Assembly (NCBI RefSeq): GCF_905171765.1
Contig: NC_053391.1
Coordinates: 691,548,175-691,612,174 of the forward strand
Source of the DNA: Bufo bufo
Lineage: Eukaryota; Chordata; Amphibia; Anura; Bufonidae
DNA length: 64,000 bases
Direction of reading: 5' to 3'
Shown in pieces: positions 31,931 through 43,374 of the stretch. How positions within the stretch are numbered: the first letter of the stretch is position 1; each line of letters opens with the position of its first letter. Below the pieces are notes generated by a model, which worked only from the letters and a program-made list of their open reading frames with translations, ran no database searches and was not told the origin of the DNA. The translations under genes and the position numbers were made by a program.

Positions 31931-33830
31931 TGGAAGTAAAATGTGCCCGCATAGATGCCCCCCAGTCATGTGCCAGTAACAAGAGCACCCCCCATCACGT
32001 GCCAGTAACAAGAGCCCCCCCTAATGTGCCAGTAACAAGAGCCCCCCCCTAATGTGCCAGTAACAAGAGCCCGCCTAATGTGCCAGTAACAAGAGACCCC
32101 CTCCTAATGTGCCAGTTACAATAGCACCCCATCACGTGCCAGTAACAAGTGCCCCCCTAATGTGCCAGTAACAAGAGCCCCCCCTAATGTGCCAGTAACA
32201 AGAGCCCGCCTAATGTGCCAGTAACAAGAGACCCCCTCCTAATGTGCCAGTAACAATAGCACCCCATCACGTGCCAGTAACAAGTGCCCCCCTAATGTGC
32301 CAGTAACAAGAGCCCCCCCTAATGTGCCAGTAACAAGAGCCCCCCCTAATGTGCCAGTAACAAGAGGCCCCCCTAATGTGCCAGTAACAAGAGCATCCCC
32401 CCATCACGTGCCAGTAACAAGAGGTCCCCTAATGTGCCAGTAACAAGAGCCCCCCCTACTGTGCCAGTAACAAGATCCCCCCCAATCATGTGCCAGTAAC
32501 AAGAGCCCCCCCAATCATGTGCCAGTAACCAGAGCCCCCCAATCATGTGCCAGTAACAAGAGCCCCCCCTAATGTGCCAGTAACAAGATGCCCCCCTAAT
32601 GTGCCAGTAACAAGATGCCCCCCTAATGTGCCAGTAACAAGAGGCCCCCCTAATGTGCCAGTAACAAGAGCCCCCCTAATGTGCCAGTAACAAGAGGCCC
32701 CCCAATGCGCCAGTAACAAGAGCCCCTCAATGTGCCAGTAACAAGAGCCCCCCTAATGTGACAGTAACAAGAGCCCCCCAATCATGTGCCAGTAACAAGA
32801 GCCCCCCCAATCATGTGCCAGTAACCAGAACCCCCCCAAACATGTGACAGTAACAAGAGCCCCCCAATCATGTGCCAGTAACAAGAGCCCCCCCAATCAT
32901 GTGACAGTAACCAGAACCCCCCTAATCATGTGACAGTAACAAGAGCCCCCCCTAATGTGCCAGTAACAAGAGCCCCCCCTAATGTGCCAGTAACAAGAGC
33001 ACCCCCCATCACCTGCCAGTAACAAGAGGCCCCCCTAATGTGCCAGTAACAAGAGCCCCCCTATTGTGCCAGTAACAAGAGCCCCCCCAATCATGTGCCA
33101 GTAACAAGAGCCCCCCCAATCATGTGCCAGTAACCAGAGCCCCCCAATCATGTGCAAGTAGCAAGAGCCCCCCTAATGTGCCAGTAACAAAAGGCCCCCC
33201 TAATGTGCCAGTAACAAGAGGCCCCCCTAATGTGCCAGTAACAAGAGGCCCCCCTAATGCGCCAGTAACAAGAGGCCCCCCTAATGTGCCAGTAACAAGA
33301 GCCCCCCCTAATGTGCCAGTAACAAGAGGACCCCCTAATGTGCCAGTAACAAGAGCCCCCCAATGTGCCAGTAACAAGAGCCCCCTAATGTGCCAGTAAC
33401 AAGAGCCCCCCCAATCATGTGCCAGTAACAAGAGCCCCCCTAATCATGTGCCAGTAACCAGAACCCCCCTAATCATGTGCCAGTAACAAGAGCCCCCCCT
33501 AATGTGCCAGTAACAAGAGCCCCCATAATGTGCCAGTAACAAGAGCCCCCCTAATGTGCCAGTAACAAGAGCACCCCCCAATGTGCCAGTAACTAGAGGC
33601 CCCACCTAATGTGCCAGTAACAAGAGCCCCCCAATGTGCCAGTAACAAGAGCCCCCCCTAATGTGCCAGTAACAAGTGGCCCCCCTAATGTGCCAGTAAC
33701 AAAAGGCCCCCCTAATGTGCCAGTAACAAGAGCCCCCCCTAATGTGCCAGTAACAAGAGAGCCCCCCTAATGTGCCAGTAACAAGAGGCCCCCCCTAATG
33801 TGCCAGTAACAAGAGGCCCCCCAAGGCTCA
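31931..33830. repeat. 27-31-bp minisatellite, about 65 copies
   Basis: Units consist of AATGTGCCAGTAACAAGAG plus a C-run of 4-8 bases, or of AATCATGTGCCAGTAACAAG variants. Unit length varies with the C-run. Open frames with VPVTRGPPN or GALVTGTLG periods arise from the repeat and are not genes. Confidence 0.95.
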
Positions 33831-34089
33831 AAATGGGCCACTTTAGAGCTATTTTTCTAATAGAAATGTATGATTTCACTAATTAAAGTATATTACAAAA
33901 ATGGTCAGCGTCACCGCCCCTACACATTACACAAATAAAAAAAAGAATGACGGTTACACTTTAACTTTATAATTGCAGATCTGGTCTTTCCCGATGTAAT
34001 TATTTTGTCTGTTTTGCACACAGTGCAGTCCCACAAGGCTATTAATTAAGAGTGATCCTAATAATCAACCCCATGAGAGCCGCGCAAAC
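33831..34089. other. AT-rich transition without visible gene
   Basis: The first half (to about 33960) looks like transposon tail sequence. From about 33980 base composition becomes non-repetitive and leads into the candidate promoter at 34102. Confidence 0.35.
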
Positions 34090-34101
34090 TCACGCCTGAC
34101 C

Positions 34102-34223
34102 TTATAAAGGGGTCTCCATTCAGTTGCAGAAAGCATGTGCAGGTGGAAGCACGTCCTGCCGCTCATCACACCCTTACATTATTCGTCTGCAGGGATATGG
34201 GAATGGGAATTCACCAGCAAAAT
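34102..34223 (+). CDS. Candidate first exon of an unknown secreted-type protein
   Basis: A TATA box (TTATAAAG, 34102-34109) is followed about 30 bases later by ATG at 34135. The frame encodes MCRWKHVLPLITPLHYSSAG and then IWEWEFTSK. A GTAAGTA donor lies at 34224, one codon before a stop that would otherwise close the frame. A short basic start followed by a hydrophobic stretch is compatible with a signal peptide, but the hydrophobic core is weak. I do not recognise the protein, and no second exon is identified in the window. It lies in one of the few stretches without repeat signatures. It could equally be a chance arrangement. Confidence 0.25.
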
Positions 34224-34239
34224 GTAAGTACACAGACGC

Positions 34240-35168
34240 GGCTTCATGGACCTCACACCGCTGTCCATGGTTCTATCTAGGGTGCTAATACAAACCTGTA
34301 AATGGGGCTGCCACCTGCTATTTACAGTGTATAATACTGGTATTGTCTTCTGTAAGGTATGCCTGTATTTCAGAAGCCCAGTAACCCGAGGACAGCATAC
34401 AGATACTGCTGTAATTGGATACTGTATTCTGTGCTGATTACCTCTGTATTGGGGTCAGTATGCTGTTTTGCTGATACAAATCTTCAAATCCTCTGAATAG
34501 CAACCAAGAAGCTTTAAAAAAAAACGCTTTAATTCTTCCTGCCTGTAGCCACCAATAGGGGGAGCTCTCTTAGTAAAGATTTATATAGCTGCCATTGAAG
34601 TGTATAATACATTTGTCTTTGGTAGCCTCCTAAGGCACCCCAGTGGAGGACACAGGCAGCCAGAATTTTTTTTATTGATTTTAATAAAGATCTTAAACAG
34701 AGGTAGCCTCACTAAATATGTCCTCTTAATATCAGATTTTTTTTTTTTTTACCTAATCTCAATGTGATGTGGACATTGAAGACTCCATGCATTGTAAACC
34801 CAATCCATGCCACGATCTAGAAGTGTATGAAAGTAACAACACGTTATCTACTATCCACTGGATAGAAAATAACTGGTAGATTGGAGTGGGCCTGACCACT
34901 GGGACCTTCACCGATTACAAGAAGAATGGAGGAGCTGTGGTCAAGCCTGTTCCTGCCTTGCCCATAGGGCGTGCACGCACCTTTCACCACATAAAGGATT
35001 GCTAGTGTCCTGCAAAGGTGTGCTGTTTCTTCATTTGTCTACCTGTGTACTGACTACTGCTTGCTTCCTGGATTTGACTCTTGGCTGCCTGATCTGACCT
35101 CTGTCTGATCTCCGTTCTGACCCTGAGCTGCCTGCCCTGACCTACGACTGTTTATCGGATTGCACAAA
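34240..35168. other. Low-repeat stretch, no gene recognised
   Basis: Mixed sequence with short T- and A-runs, and a direct CTGACC/CTGCC-rich patch at 35080-35150. If the exon at 34135 is real, this would be its intron. Confidence 0.3.
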
Positions 35169-35176
35169 CTCGTGAG

Positions 35177-36342
35177 TAGAGATGAGCGAAGTTTTGAAAA
35201 ATTTGATTCGGCAACTTGGCCAAAGTTAGTCAAGAAATTTGATTTGTTATGAATTTGTTGGTCAAGAATAGCTATAAATCAGGTATACTCAGGCCACTCT
35301 GCCTTAGGGTGGTTTGCGACCATGCTGTGCTGAAGAACCGCACGGCCAATTACCCCACAGCTGCCTTTCATTTAATAATGAAAATCACACTGTACAGTCC
35401 TTCTTCATTGCTAGTGGCCGTGTGGCACTATCAAACAGGGACTGTTGCTAGTATGGGGTTTGGCTGGTTAGGTGGGCGGACAATATGAATATTATCACTG
35501 TTCTTGTCTGCAATCTCCTGCAGGTTATTTGACAGTAAACACAGAAAGTTAATCAGCTCCGGCATACCCACTTCTCCAACCCCAGCGCTCTTGAGCCATA
35601 CAGGTGTGAGCCCTTCTTCTGCCATCTGCTTTTCCTCCTTTTCCACATCATTTAATATCAATGAGAATTTGTCATGAGGAACATCCAGCTCCTCCTCTCG
35701 CTGCATCTGGCTGACTATCCTAGGAAGTAAAGCCAGCAAAAGATGAGGATGATCATCATTAAGACCTGCCCCCCCTAAGAGTTGCAGACTTGATGGTATT
35801 GGTTGGCACGCTGGCCACAATAATAAAAGCTTCCATCTTATTGGTATTGAATTACATTTATGGCTGATGGCTGATGTAGGAATAAGTAAATGTTGAATAA
35901 ACAAAGCCAACGTAGAATAAATCTCCCTGCAATTTCCCTGCACTCTTCCTGCACTCTCCCTACACTATCCCTGCAGTCTCCCTGCACTCTCCCTCTGCAA
36001 TATTCTTCTATTAATTATTTTCAGCAACACCTTTCCTAGCACATGAGCGCTTGTCATGTCTTTCCCTACGCTCACAGGACAATGACGGGAACCGCGCGGG
36101 ATGAGGGATTTATGTGGCTGTGACATCACAGGGAATGGCTATCTGTGGATTGGCAGGCTGAACGACATTATGGGTGATCTCGCATTCCTGGGCTTCTTAC
36201 TTTAACTTTGTAACACGTGTAGCCGCCATTTTAGGAGACACTGATTCATTACCATGAAGCGCAAGGAGATTCAAATTCATTGCGAATCGAAGTTTTCCCA
36301 AACTTTGGACTGAAGTCCACTTTGAATGCTTTGCTTCACTCA
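35177..36342. mobile_element. Non-autonomous hAT-like element
   Basis: The left end TAGAGATGAGCGAAGTTTTG and the right end TTTGCTTCACTCAACATTA are imperfect inverted partners of the kind seen in frog hAT elements. Near the ends are AT-rich words with TTCGATTCGC on the right and TTGATTCGGC on the left. No matching 8-bp target duplication is found. It lacks BED or hAT core motifs. Confidence 0.5.
35431..35943 (-). pseudogene. Coding-like segment inside the hAT-like element, unidentified
   Basis: The minus reading is open for 170 codons. The middle part (roughly 35490-35760) looks like real protein: LLLALLPRIVSQMQREEELD, then LILNDVEKEEKQMAEEG, TPVWLKSAGVGEVGMPELIN and FLCLLSNNLQEIADKN. Its composition and amphipathic pattern suggest a helical, soluble protein. 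I do not recognise a family and see no transposase motif. The N-terminal 50 residues look like non-coding filler. It may be a host-gene fragment picked up by the element, or a piece of an unfamiliar transposon protein. Confidence 0.35.
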
Positions 36343-37197
36343 ACATTACCTTTGAATCCAGAAACGTGTATAGGGGTTAAAGGGTACAGACCAGGGGGGC
36401 TATTAATGCCATAATATAGGAGTAGCACCAAGTCAAACTGTTCAAGTGACACAGAGGATACAGTGTCTAAGATATGGAGCAAAATGAGTAAGATTCTGGC
36501 TGTCTGTGTACTCTACTAGGTAGAGATTAGACATCTACTGAAGATGTATCAGTAATAAAAAGTCAGAGAGCACATGAACTTTGAATTTTCTCTTGAAGTT
36601 TTTTCACTGGTCACTTCACTGGCTTTTTCAATTAGAACGACTTGTACAAAGGAATATCCGGCATGAAATACTGGTAGTCAGCAAAATATGGTCATCATAA
36701 TCAACACAAGGTCAAAGACGTCATGTAAGTCAGATGTTAATTGAAATTTGTATGAAGCTATAAGGTGTGTATAAACTGCCTCAAGGGAGGTGTTAGAACA
36801 GCATTGTAAGTGGCAGACTATAGATGTCATACCCCCTACCTCTATTCAAGCCTGGTTTCTCCAATTTGTTTCCCCAATTTACATGTCTTGGCACTCCTCA
36901 CTGCACTGGATGGCATATATAATATTGCTCCTCTTGTGTTTCAGCGTTAGGTATTTTAGATGAATCAGTTGCTGCCTCAGTGTGTTTCCGGGTTTAGGAC
37001 AGACAATGCTGTTCTAACACCTCTCCAGAGGCATTTTGATCACACCTAATAACAAAATATTTGCTCTGTACAGTTTCCTCAGGGAATCTGTGAATGTTCC
37101 AGTTCAGAGCTCCACTGATTTCAGAGCCTAAAGAGGACCAAAAGGTTGTCTTCCCCATATGAGGACACCAGTACTATAAATGATGCGTGATAGCTGA
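36343..37197. other. Upstream region of the olfactory receptor
   Basis: It holds one small inverted-repeat element (36778-37032) and otherwise no recognisable gene. Any 5' exon and promoter of the receptor should lie here or further left. I cannot place them. Confidence 0.4.
36778..37032. mobile_element. 255-bp MITE with about 30-bp inverted ends
   Basis: The left end GCCTCAAGGGAGGTGTTAGA is matched by the reverse complement of TCTAACACCTCTCCAGAGGC on the right, and complementarity continues inward through ACAGCATTGT. The interior has no coding. The family is not determined and no clear target duplication is visible. Confidence 0.55.
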
Positions 37198-38304
37198 ATG
37201 TCCAGTAACAGATTTCACACTGGGGCTCAGGAGCTTCAAGTTAGCCCTCTGATACTGTTCACACCTCAACATTTTTGCAATTGTTTATCTTACGCTTCAA
37301 TTGTAAACCACATTGTACATTATTATTTCTACAACTTGCAGGTGAAGACACAAGATATCAACTCCACCAATGACTCTTCCAGCATTGTCACCGAGTTCAT
37401 CATCTTCGGCTTCCCGAGCCTCCAAGGTTTTGATATCCTGCTATTTTTTATATTCTTATTCATCTATCTTTTGGCCATCTCGGGGAATGGCCTTATATTC
37501 ATCCTCGTAACCTTGGAAGGAAGGCTGCACACTCCGATGTACTTCTTCGTCAGCAACTTATCTCTTTTGGACATGATGTCCACCACTGTGACCATCCCCA
37601 AGATGCTTGCCAAATTTTCTATGCACCTTGACAGGATCTCTTATGTGGGCTGCTTCATGCAGGTGTACACCTTTTTGTCACTGAATGCCGTTGAGTGTTA
37701 TCTCCTATCTGTCATGGCTTATGATCGATATATGGCCATTTGTTTTCCACTCCATTACCATAGCATCATGGCCAGGCACGTGTATATAATCTTGGCTATG
37801 GTGTCATGGACCTTGGGGTTTGCTTCCCCAATAGCAGTGGTAATATTAGCTCTTAAATTACCTTTTTGTGGCCCCAATGTCATTTATCATTATTATTGTG
37901 ACCACCCTCCTCTCCTTCAGTTGGCTTGTGCCAACACCACGCTAAACGTCATGGTTGGTTCTTCTCTTAGTGCTATAGTGCTCCTCGCCTGTTTCACTGT
38001 AATAGTCATATCCTACATTAAAATAATCAGATCTGTTCTTCTGATAGCTTCATCTGATGGACGCAGGAAGACGTTTTCCACCTGCGCTTCACACTTCGTC
38101 GTGGTAAACATGTACTTCTTGCCTCTAATCTTCATGTACATTCGTCCTAAACCTTCCTACTCTTCAGATGTTGATTCATTGGTGGCCATGTTCTACACAG
38201 TGTTAACCCCCATGCTGAACCCCTTCGTGTACAGCCTGCGAAATAAAGACATTAAGTATTCTGTTAAAAAACATATATTTCACAATCAGAATATTTCTAA
38301 ATGA
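37198..38304 (+). CDS. Class II olfactory receptor (7TM odorant GPCR)
   Basis: A 368-codon open frame without defects. The receptor body begins at about residue 49, with N-glycosylation sites NST (55-57) and NDS (58-60), then TEFIIFGFP. TM1 has GN at 96-97, and LHTPMYFF is at 110-117. The conserved Cys is C152 before TM3, MAYDRYMAIC lies at 173-182, followed by SY...KTFSTCASH at the TM5-TM6 junction and PMLNPFVYSLRN in TM7. From residue 49 the protein is 320 residues, the usual receptor length. Residues 1-48 look intronic, and a good splice acceptor (TTCTACAACTTGCAG) ends at 37341. I therefore infer that an upstream exon supplies the start. It would act in the cilia of olfactory neurons via Golf. 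The subfamily resembles OR6/10/11 but is not certain. Confidence 0.9.
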   Translation: MSSNRFHTGAQELQVSPLILFTPQHFCNCLSYASIVNHIVHYYFYNLQVKTQDINSTNDSSSIVTEFIIFGFPSLQGFDILLFFIFLFIYLLAISGNGLIFILVTLEGRLHTPMYFFVSNLSLLDMMSTTVTIPKMLAKFSMHLDRISYVGCFMQVYTFLSLNAVECYLLSVMAYDRYMAICFPLHYHSIMARHVYIILAMVSWTLGFASPIAVVILALKLPFCGPNVIYHYYCDHPPLLQLACANTTLNVMVGSSLSAIVLLACFTVIVISYIKIIRSVLLIASSDGRRKTFSTCASHFVVVNMYFLPLIFMYIRPKPSYSSDVDSLVAMFYTVLTPMLNPFVYSLRNKDIKYSVKKHIFHNQNISK

Positions 38305-38615
38305 TCATTTGGATCATGGGCGGGTCGGTTTTGGCGATGAGAAGAGGTTTTTATCCCATGACCTGCTCCAATTATATTAGACAGTTTGCTAATATAAAGT
38401 TATAGTTAGACATAATGATGCACTTATACCCCTGTGCATCCTTCAGCATGATAGGAGGCATGAGGGAGGTACATGAGGTATGTGAGGTACTCTCAAGTGG
38501 GGCTCATGCGCAATGTTGGCTGAATGTATTCAATGGGGGCAGTTTTCTCAGCAGGGCTATTATTGTATCACTCCAAAATAACAGCATGGTTTTAGGGCCT
38601 CATTACAAATGCAAG
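38305..38615. other. 3' flank of the olfactory receptor
   Basis: No gene. The Tc1-like remnant starts near 38616. The 3' untranslated region and polyadenylation site of the receptor should lie here; I see no AATAAA close to the stop codon. Confidence 0.4.
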
Positions 38616-38783
38616 AAAAAGTAAGTGAACCCTTGTAATACCCTGGATTTCTGTTTTGATTGCTAATATAATGTGTTCTTGTTGTATTTAAGTCACAATT
38701 CTAGAGAAACACAATGTAACTAAACTCATAACACACAAGTAGGTTAGGGTATTTCATTTTTCTAAATATGTGATTTTCATATG

Positions 38784-39880
38784 ACTTTGCTTCTGCCCCG
38801 AGTCTCAGTGATGTAAAAGATATATATGCCAAATTTCAAGAAGATTGTATAATATTTAGGGGTTGCACATGTTGATCACTTTTATTACTACTCTCACTCC
38901 TGTACCTAGGAGGTTGGTCTAAAAACTACTTCAGTTTCAGGATCCCACGGCTCTGCATAAAGCAAGGGGGATGGCAAAGGCAATATATGCACTTAAAATT
39001 GTCCTCTTTACTAAACAGTTGAATATTCCTCAACGAGAATTGAAAGGAATGAAACGGGTTGCACATTTTGTCAGCCTCATACTGTATATGTTCGCACGAG
39101 GCAATTGTAAGTCGATGGGCTCTAAAGAATGATTTGGATATGCTACAGCTTCTGAGCACTTACCCAGATGCAGACATAAAAAAAAGTGCTCTCACAGTTG
39201 CTAAGAGACACCTTTGGTATCTGTCAGAAACAAACGTAGGATTGGCTTTTTTGGACGAACGTATTACTCAGGCTGTTAAGGAAACTATGACTAAAATTTA
39301 GAGACCAAACCTGCAAAGAAAAAGGAAATGAAGGGTAAAGCCTAGTTTTTGAAGGAAAAGACCTGAGCCATTTCCTTACTAATAAAACAAAGACGTTATT
39401 TGAATTGTTTGGGCTCCACGACGTGACAGAATACTGCAGTGATTCTCTAAGAAGCCATGTGAATGCTCTTAAGGTGGTCAATGATACCGCAGAAAGAGGA
39501 ATTGCTCTGATAAAAAAGTTTAACGAATGGGTCAGGGACGAACAACAAAAACAATTCTTGTTGAGGGTAGTCGAGCATCACAGAAAAGTCGTCACCAAGC
39601 TAACAAAAGAAGGGATTGCATCGTTCAAAGTTGATTAATATAACACATGTTTTGCCTATCATACTACCTATTAATCTTAGTGTCTAGTTGTAATATAATT
39701 TAAAGTTTGTGATATCTAGTTTTCCCAATAAAAGTAATTAACATTAAAAAATATTATTTTTTACATACTTTTACAAAACTGATCAAAGTGTGCAACCTCT
39801 AAATATTATCCAATCTTCTTGAAATTTGGCATATATATCTTTTACTGTACATCACTGAGAATCGGGGCGTAAGCAAAGTC
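38784..39880 (+). mobile_element. DNA transposon with about 100-bp inverted ends, family unknown
   Basis: GACTTTGCTTCTGCCCCG at 38784 is mirrored by CGGGGCGTAAGCAAAGTC at 39863-39880. Complementarity continues inward for about 100 bases through AAATTTCAAGAAGATTG, with few mismatches. The interior retains coding remnants on the plus strand. The total length of about 1.1 kb suggests a deletion derivative. No target duplication is obvious. Confidence 0.65.
39059..39638 (+). pseudogene. Remnant protein of the inverted-end transposon
   Basis: Two open pieces in different frames. The first (about 39110-39301) reads NDLDMLQLLSTYPDADIKKSA and then HLWYLSETNVGLAFLDERI. The second (39405-39638) reads VNDTAERGIALIKKFNEWV and then QKQFLLRVVEHHRK. 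I associate these motifs with uncharacterised proteins that recur across animal genomes and are probably transposon-encoded, but I cannot name the superfamily. The end is a stop codon about 140 bp before the right inverted end, as expected for the C-terminus. Confidence 0.5.
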
Positions 39881-40404
39881 TGCAAACATTTTACATTTAA
39901 TTTTTTTCCATTACAAAATGAAACAACCTAAAGTAGGTGTACCATTCATTTCTTTTATTGAGTACATTGAGTAAACATCCACAGTGCAGGAGGAAAAAGT
40001 AAGTAAACCCTTTGAATTTAATAACATATAGAACCCCCTCGCCCCTTTTAGCAGTAATCGCCTCAATCAAATGTGTACTGGGGCTGCAGATAAGATTAGC
40101 ACAGTGTCGAGGAGGAATTTTGGACCATTCCTCCAGACAAATGTGTTATATTTTATTAATATTTCGGGAGTGCCTTGTGTGCACAGTGCTCAGGTCATGA
40201 CACAACATCTCCATAGGGTTAAGGTTAGGGCAAATGTTCTCAAACATTCTTTATTTACTTTTGTGTTTTGGGTCAATGCTTTGTTCACTCAACATCTCTT
40301 CTCCTTGAGGTCCTGGACACTGCCCTACATTCTCCTTTAAAATATTTTCATACATCTTAGAATTCATTTGTTGCCTCAATCACAAGATGTATAAGCTCTG
40401 AGGA

Positions 40405-40830
40405 AGCAAAGAACCCCAGGGAGCACCATGGTTTGGGGTCGATGGAGGTCGATAGCATAAATCTAGTGGAGGGGGGAAATAGTTTGAGGTTTGTGGAGGG
40501 GTCATCATAGTTTGGGGCTGGTGGAGAGGACACCATAGTTTGAGGCTGATGGAGGAGACATCATAGTTTGAGGCTGGTGGAGGGGTCATCATAGTTTGGG
40601 GCTGGTGGAGGGGACATCATGGTTTGAGGCTGGTGGAGGGCTCATCATGGTTTGAGGCTGGTGGAGGGGTCATCATAGTTTGGGGCTGGTGGAGGGTCAT
40701 CATTCTTTGGGCCTGGTGGAGGAGACATCATGGTTTTGGGCTGGAGCAGTTTACATCATTGTTTGGTGTTGGTGGAGGGAGCTATAAGTTTTCGGGCTGG
40801 TGGAGGGGACATCATGGTTTGTGGTAGCTC
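40405..40830. repeat. 28-bp minisatellite, about 15 copies
   Basis: CATCATAGTTTG(A/G)GGCTGGTGGAGG recurs every 28 bp (40503, 40531, 40559, 40587). It spans nearly 430 bp with substitutions but few length changes. Confidence 0.9.
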
Positions 40831-41445
40831 GATTATTGATCATTGCGGGAACAATGAATTCTAAGGTGTATGAGAACATTTTACAGGTGAATGTAAGAGC
40901 AAACATGAAATTCTGCAATATAATCTGTAAAGGGGGTCCTAATCGGAGTTTTACTTTCAAGCAGCGCTAATGAACAAGACCAAACAATGACCTTCCATAA
41001 AAGATGGATGCTGCTTATTTTGGGATTCTGAAAGCAGAGATTTTTTTTGCTTGTTTGTTTTTTTTCCATTCATGCATTTCCAAAGCCATACCTTTGTTTA
41101 TTTTTTCCATCAATGTAGACATATAAGGGCATGTTTTTGTGGGAGGAGTTATATTTTGAATGCCTCCATTTTGGGGTATTTATAATATATCATATAAGTT
41201 GTAACATTTTTGGGAGCAATTCCGTCATTGTTTCTTGGGTTTTGTTTTTACTGTGTTGTATAAATAACACAATAACTTTATTCTGCTGATCAATACATTT
41301 ACAAAAATACAAAATTTATATTGGTTTTATGTTTTTCTACTTTTGCACAATAAAATCACTTTTTTAAAAAAATATTTTTCTTTCTTTTTTACAATATTCA
41401 TTGTACAGAATAAGTAATGTTTCTATTTTATAGTGCAAGTCCTTA
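40831..41445. other. AT-rich stretch without gene
   Basis: Long T-runs and AATAAA words. The composition resembles transposon untranslated sequence. No frame beyond 70 codons looks protein-like. Confidence 0.35.
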
Positions 41446-41913
41446 GGCCTCTTTCAATCCCCCAATCAAACCTCACACTGTGCGCAGTCACAGCACAGCG
41501 AGTGGCCGAGGACCAGGGAGGGGTGAGTACAGATCCCGGGGAGCGCTGCATTCACTGCTTCCCGGCTCTCCTGTACTATTATAGCAGCACTCATTAGTAT
41601 TTGCACCATAAGACACACTGACATTTTCCCCCCACTTTGGAGGGGAAAAAAGTGCAATTTATAGGGAGAAATATGCAGTATACATAGCTTTTTCTATTTT
41701 TATTGTTTTCCAATAATAAGGGGAATTTTTTTCCAAAACCTTTTTTGACCTTTATTTCAGCCACAGTACGGGACGAGAACCTGATATCCACTCTTCGCTC
41801 CTATAATACACTGCAATACTTCTGTGTTGTAGTATTGCCTCATTAAGAGGCACACACTGAACACATGGCGGGAGCAGAAGCCATGGCTGCTATAGCAACT
41901 CATGGCCACTCCG
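41446..41913. other. Probable decayed MITE interior
   Basis: It contains an inverted word pair around 41605-41660 (TTTTCCCCCCACTTT and GGAGGGGAAAAAAGTGC) within a stretch with ACCATAAGACAC. This looks like a small non-autonomous transposon. The ends are not resolved. Confidence 0.3.
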
Positions 41914-43374
41914 CAGGGGCGTAGCTAAAGGCTTATGGGCCCTGGTGCAAGAGTTCAGCTTGGGCCCCCCCCCCCTTCACTCAGCACTGGTGCACCTAGC
42001 TTTTCTGTTGCCGAAGGCAAATATTGAAATTCCCCCCCATGTCAAATTCTCAACCTAACCCCTTCCCTCCAGTCCTACTATTAAAGGGGTTGTCCTTTTT
42101 TTTACTACTGATGACTGATCAGCTATTTGAAGAGAGGGCAGCGCTCATATGAGAGCTGCTTTCTCTGCTCTGTTCACCTGCTCGCCGTAGCATTTGCAGT
42201 GATGAGCAGGTAAACAGAGCAGAGAAGGCAGCACTCATACAAAGAAAAACTGACAAACCCTTTAAAGACATACTTGGAAAACATTACATGCAGCGCTACA
42301 GAACATATAGGGTCATAGAGCGCCACATATGTACCTCTTACATCCAGTGACTTCTCTTCTCTGATGTAGATATTCTCTTTCCTCTTCTTCTCCTCTCAGA
42401 CCAGACCACCATGATGACTTCTTTCAGCCACGTCTCGTCTCTGCAGAGTTTAACAGACATCTTACTTTCCTACTTTTCCATCATCCTCCCACCTTCTCAA
42501 CACCCCATCCTGCCACCCTCAATACTGTGTCCACTGTGCTCCCCAATACTTTTCTGCAGAAACAGTCCCCCTGAAAATACTGGTACCACACCCCTTTATA
42601 TTGTGCGCTAGTACAAAAAATACCCCCTTCCTTTCAGATAAGACCACCATATAAAACCCTAAATGAGATTCCCCCATCTCAGACCAAACCCCTTTAGACC
42701 TCTATGTCAGACCCCATATAAGACCCTAGTTTTAGACCTCAGATCAGACCCACATTAGACTAGTGATGAGTGGCATAGGCACTATTCATTTCCGCAATAT
42801 TTAGCAAATTTTTCACATAATATTCGCAATAAATTCGCAAATTCTAGAATTCTTTATCTCCAGTCATTATTTTCGCGATTTCGCAAATCGGCACTAATGA
42901 TGCGCATGTTTTTTGCACAATACATGCACTTCACATTTTATCAGGTCTGAGTAGATATTACTGATTGGTGCACAAAGTATTGTTGTGACATCACAGCACT
43001 ATGTCTGTAGTATGTAAAGTCAGGTCCATAAATATTGGGACATAGACACAATTCTAACATTTTTGGCTCTATACACCACCACAATGGATTTGAAATGAAA
43101 CGAACAAGATGTGGTTTAACTGCAGACTGTCAGCTTTAATTTGAGGGTATTTACATCCAAATCAGGTGAACGGTGTAGGAATTACAACAGTTTGCATATG
43201 TGCCTCCCACTTGATAAGGGACCAAAAGTGATGGGACAATTGGCTCCTCAGCTGTTCCATGGCCAGGTGTGTGTTATTCCCTCATTATCCCAATTACAAT
43301 GAGCAGATAAAAAGTCCAGAGTTCATTTCAAATGGGCTATTTGCATTTGGAATCTGTTGCTGTCAACTCTCAAG

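Larger units (their letters stand above)
38616..40370. mobile_element. Tc1-like remnant, split by another DNA transposon
   Basis: The left part at about 38616-38783 begins AAAAAGTAAGTGAACCC. The right part, about 39881-40370, contains AAAAAGTAAGTAAACCC and a stretch (about 40015-40260) resembling the non-coding strand of a fish/frog Tc1 family. It contains no intact transposase. The two parts are interrupted by the element at 38784-39880. Confidence 0.4.

Noticed and set aside
33120..33431. Open frames with VPVTRGPPN and GALVTGTLG periods
   Set aside because: Translations of a 27-30-bp minisatellite; both strands are open for the same reason.
24380..33830. Possible CRISPR array
   Set aside because: Units are contiguous tandem repeats without unique spacers, no cas genes are present, and the sequence context is vertebrate.
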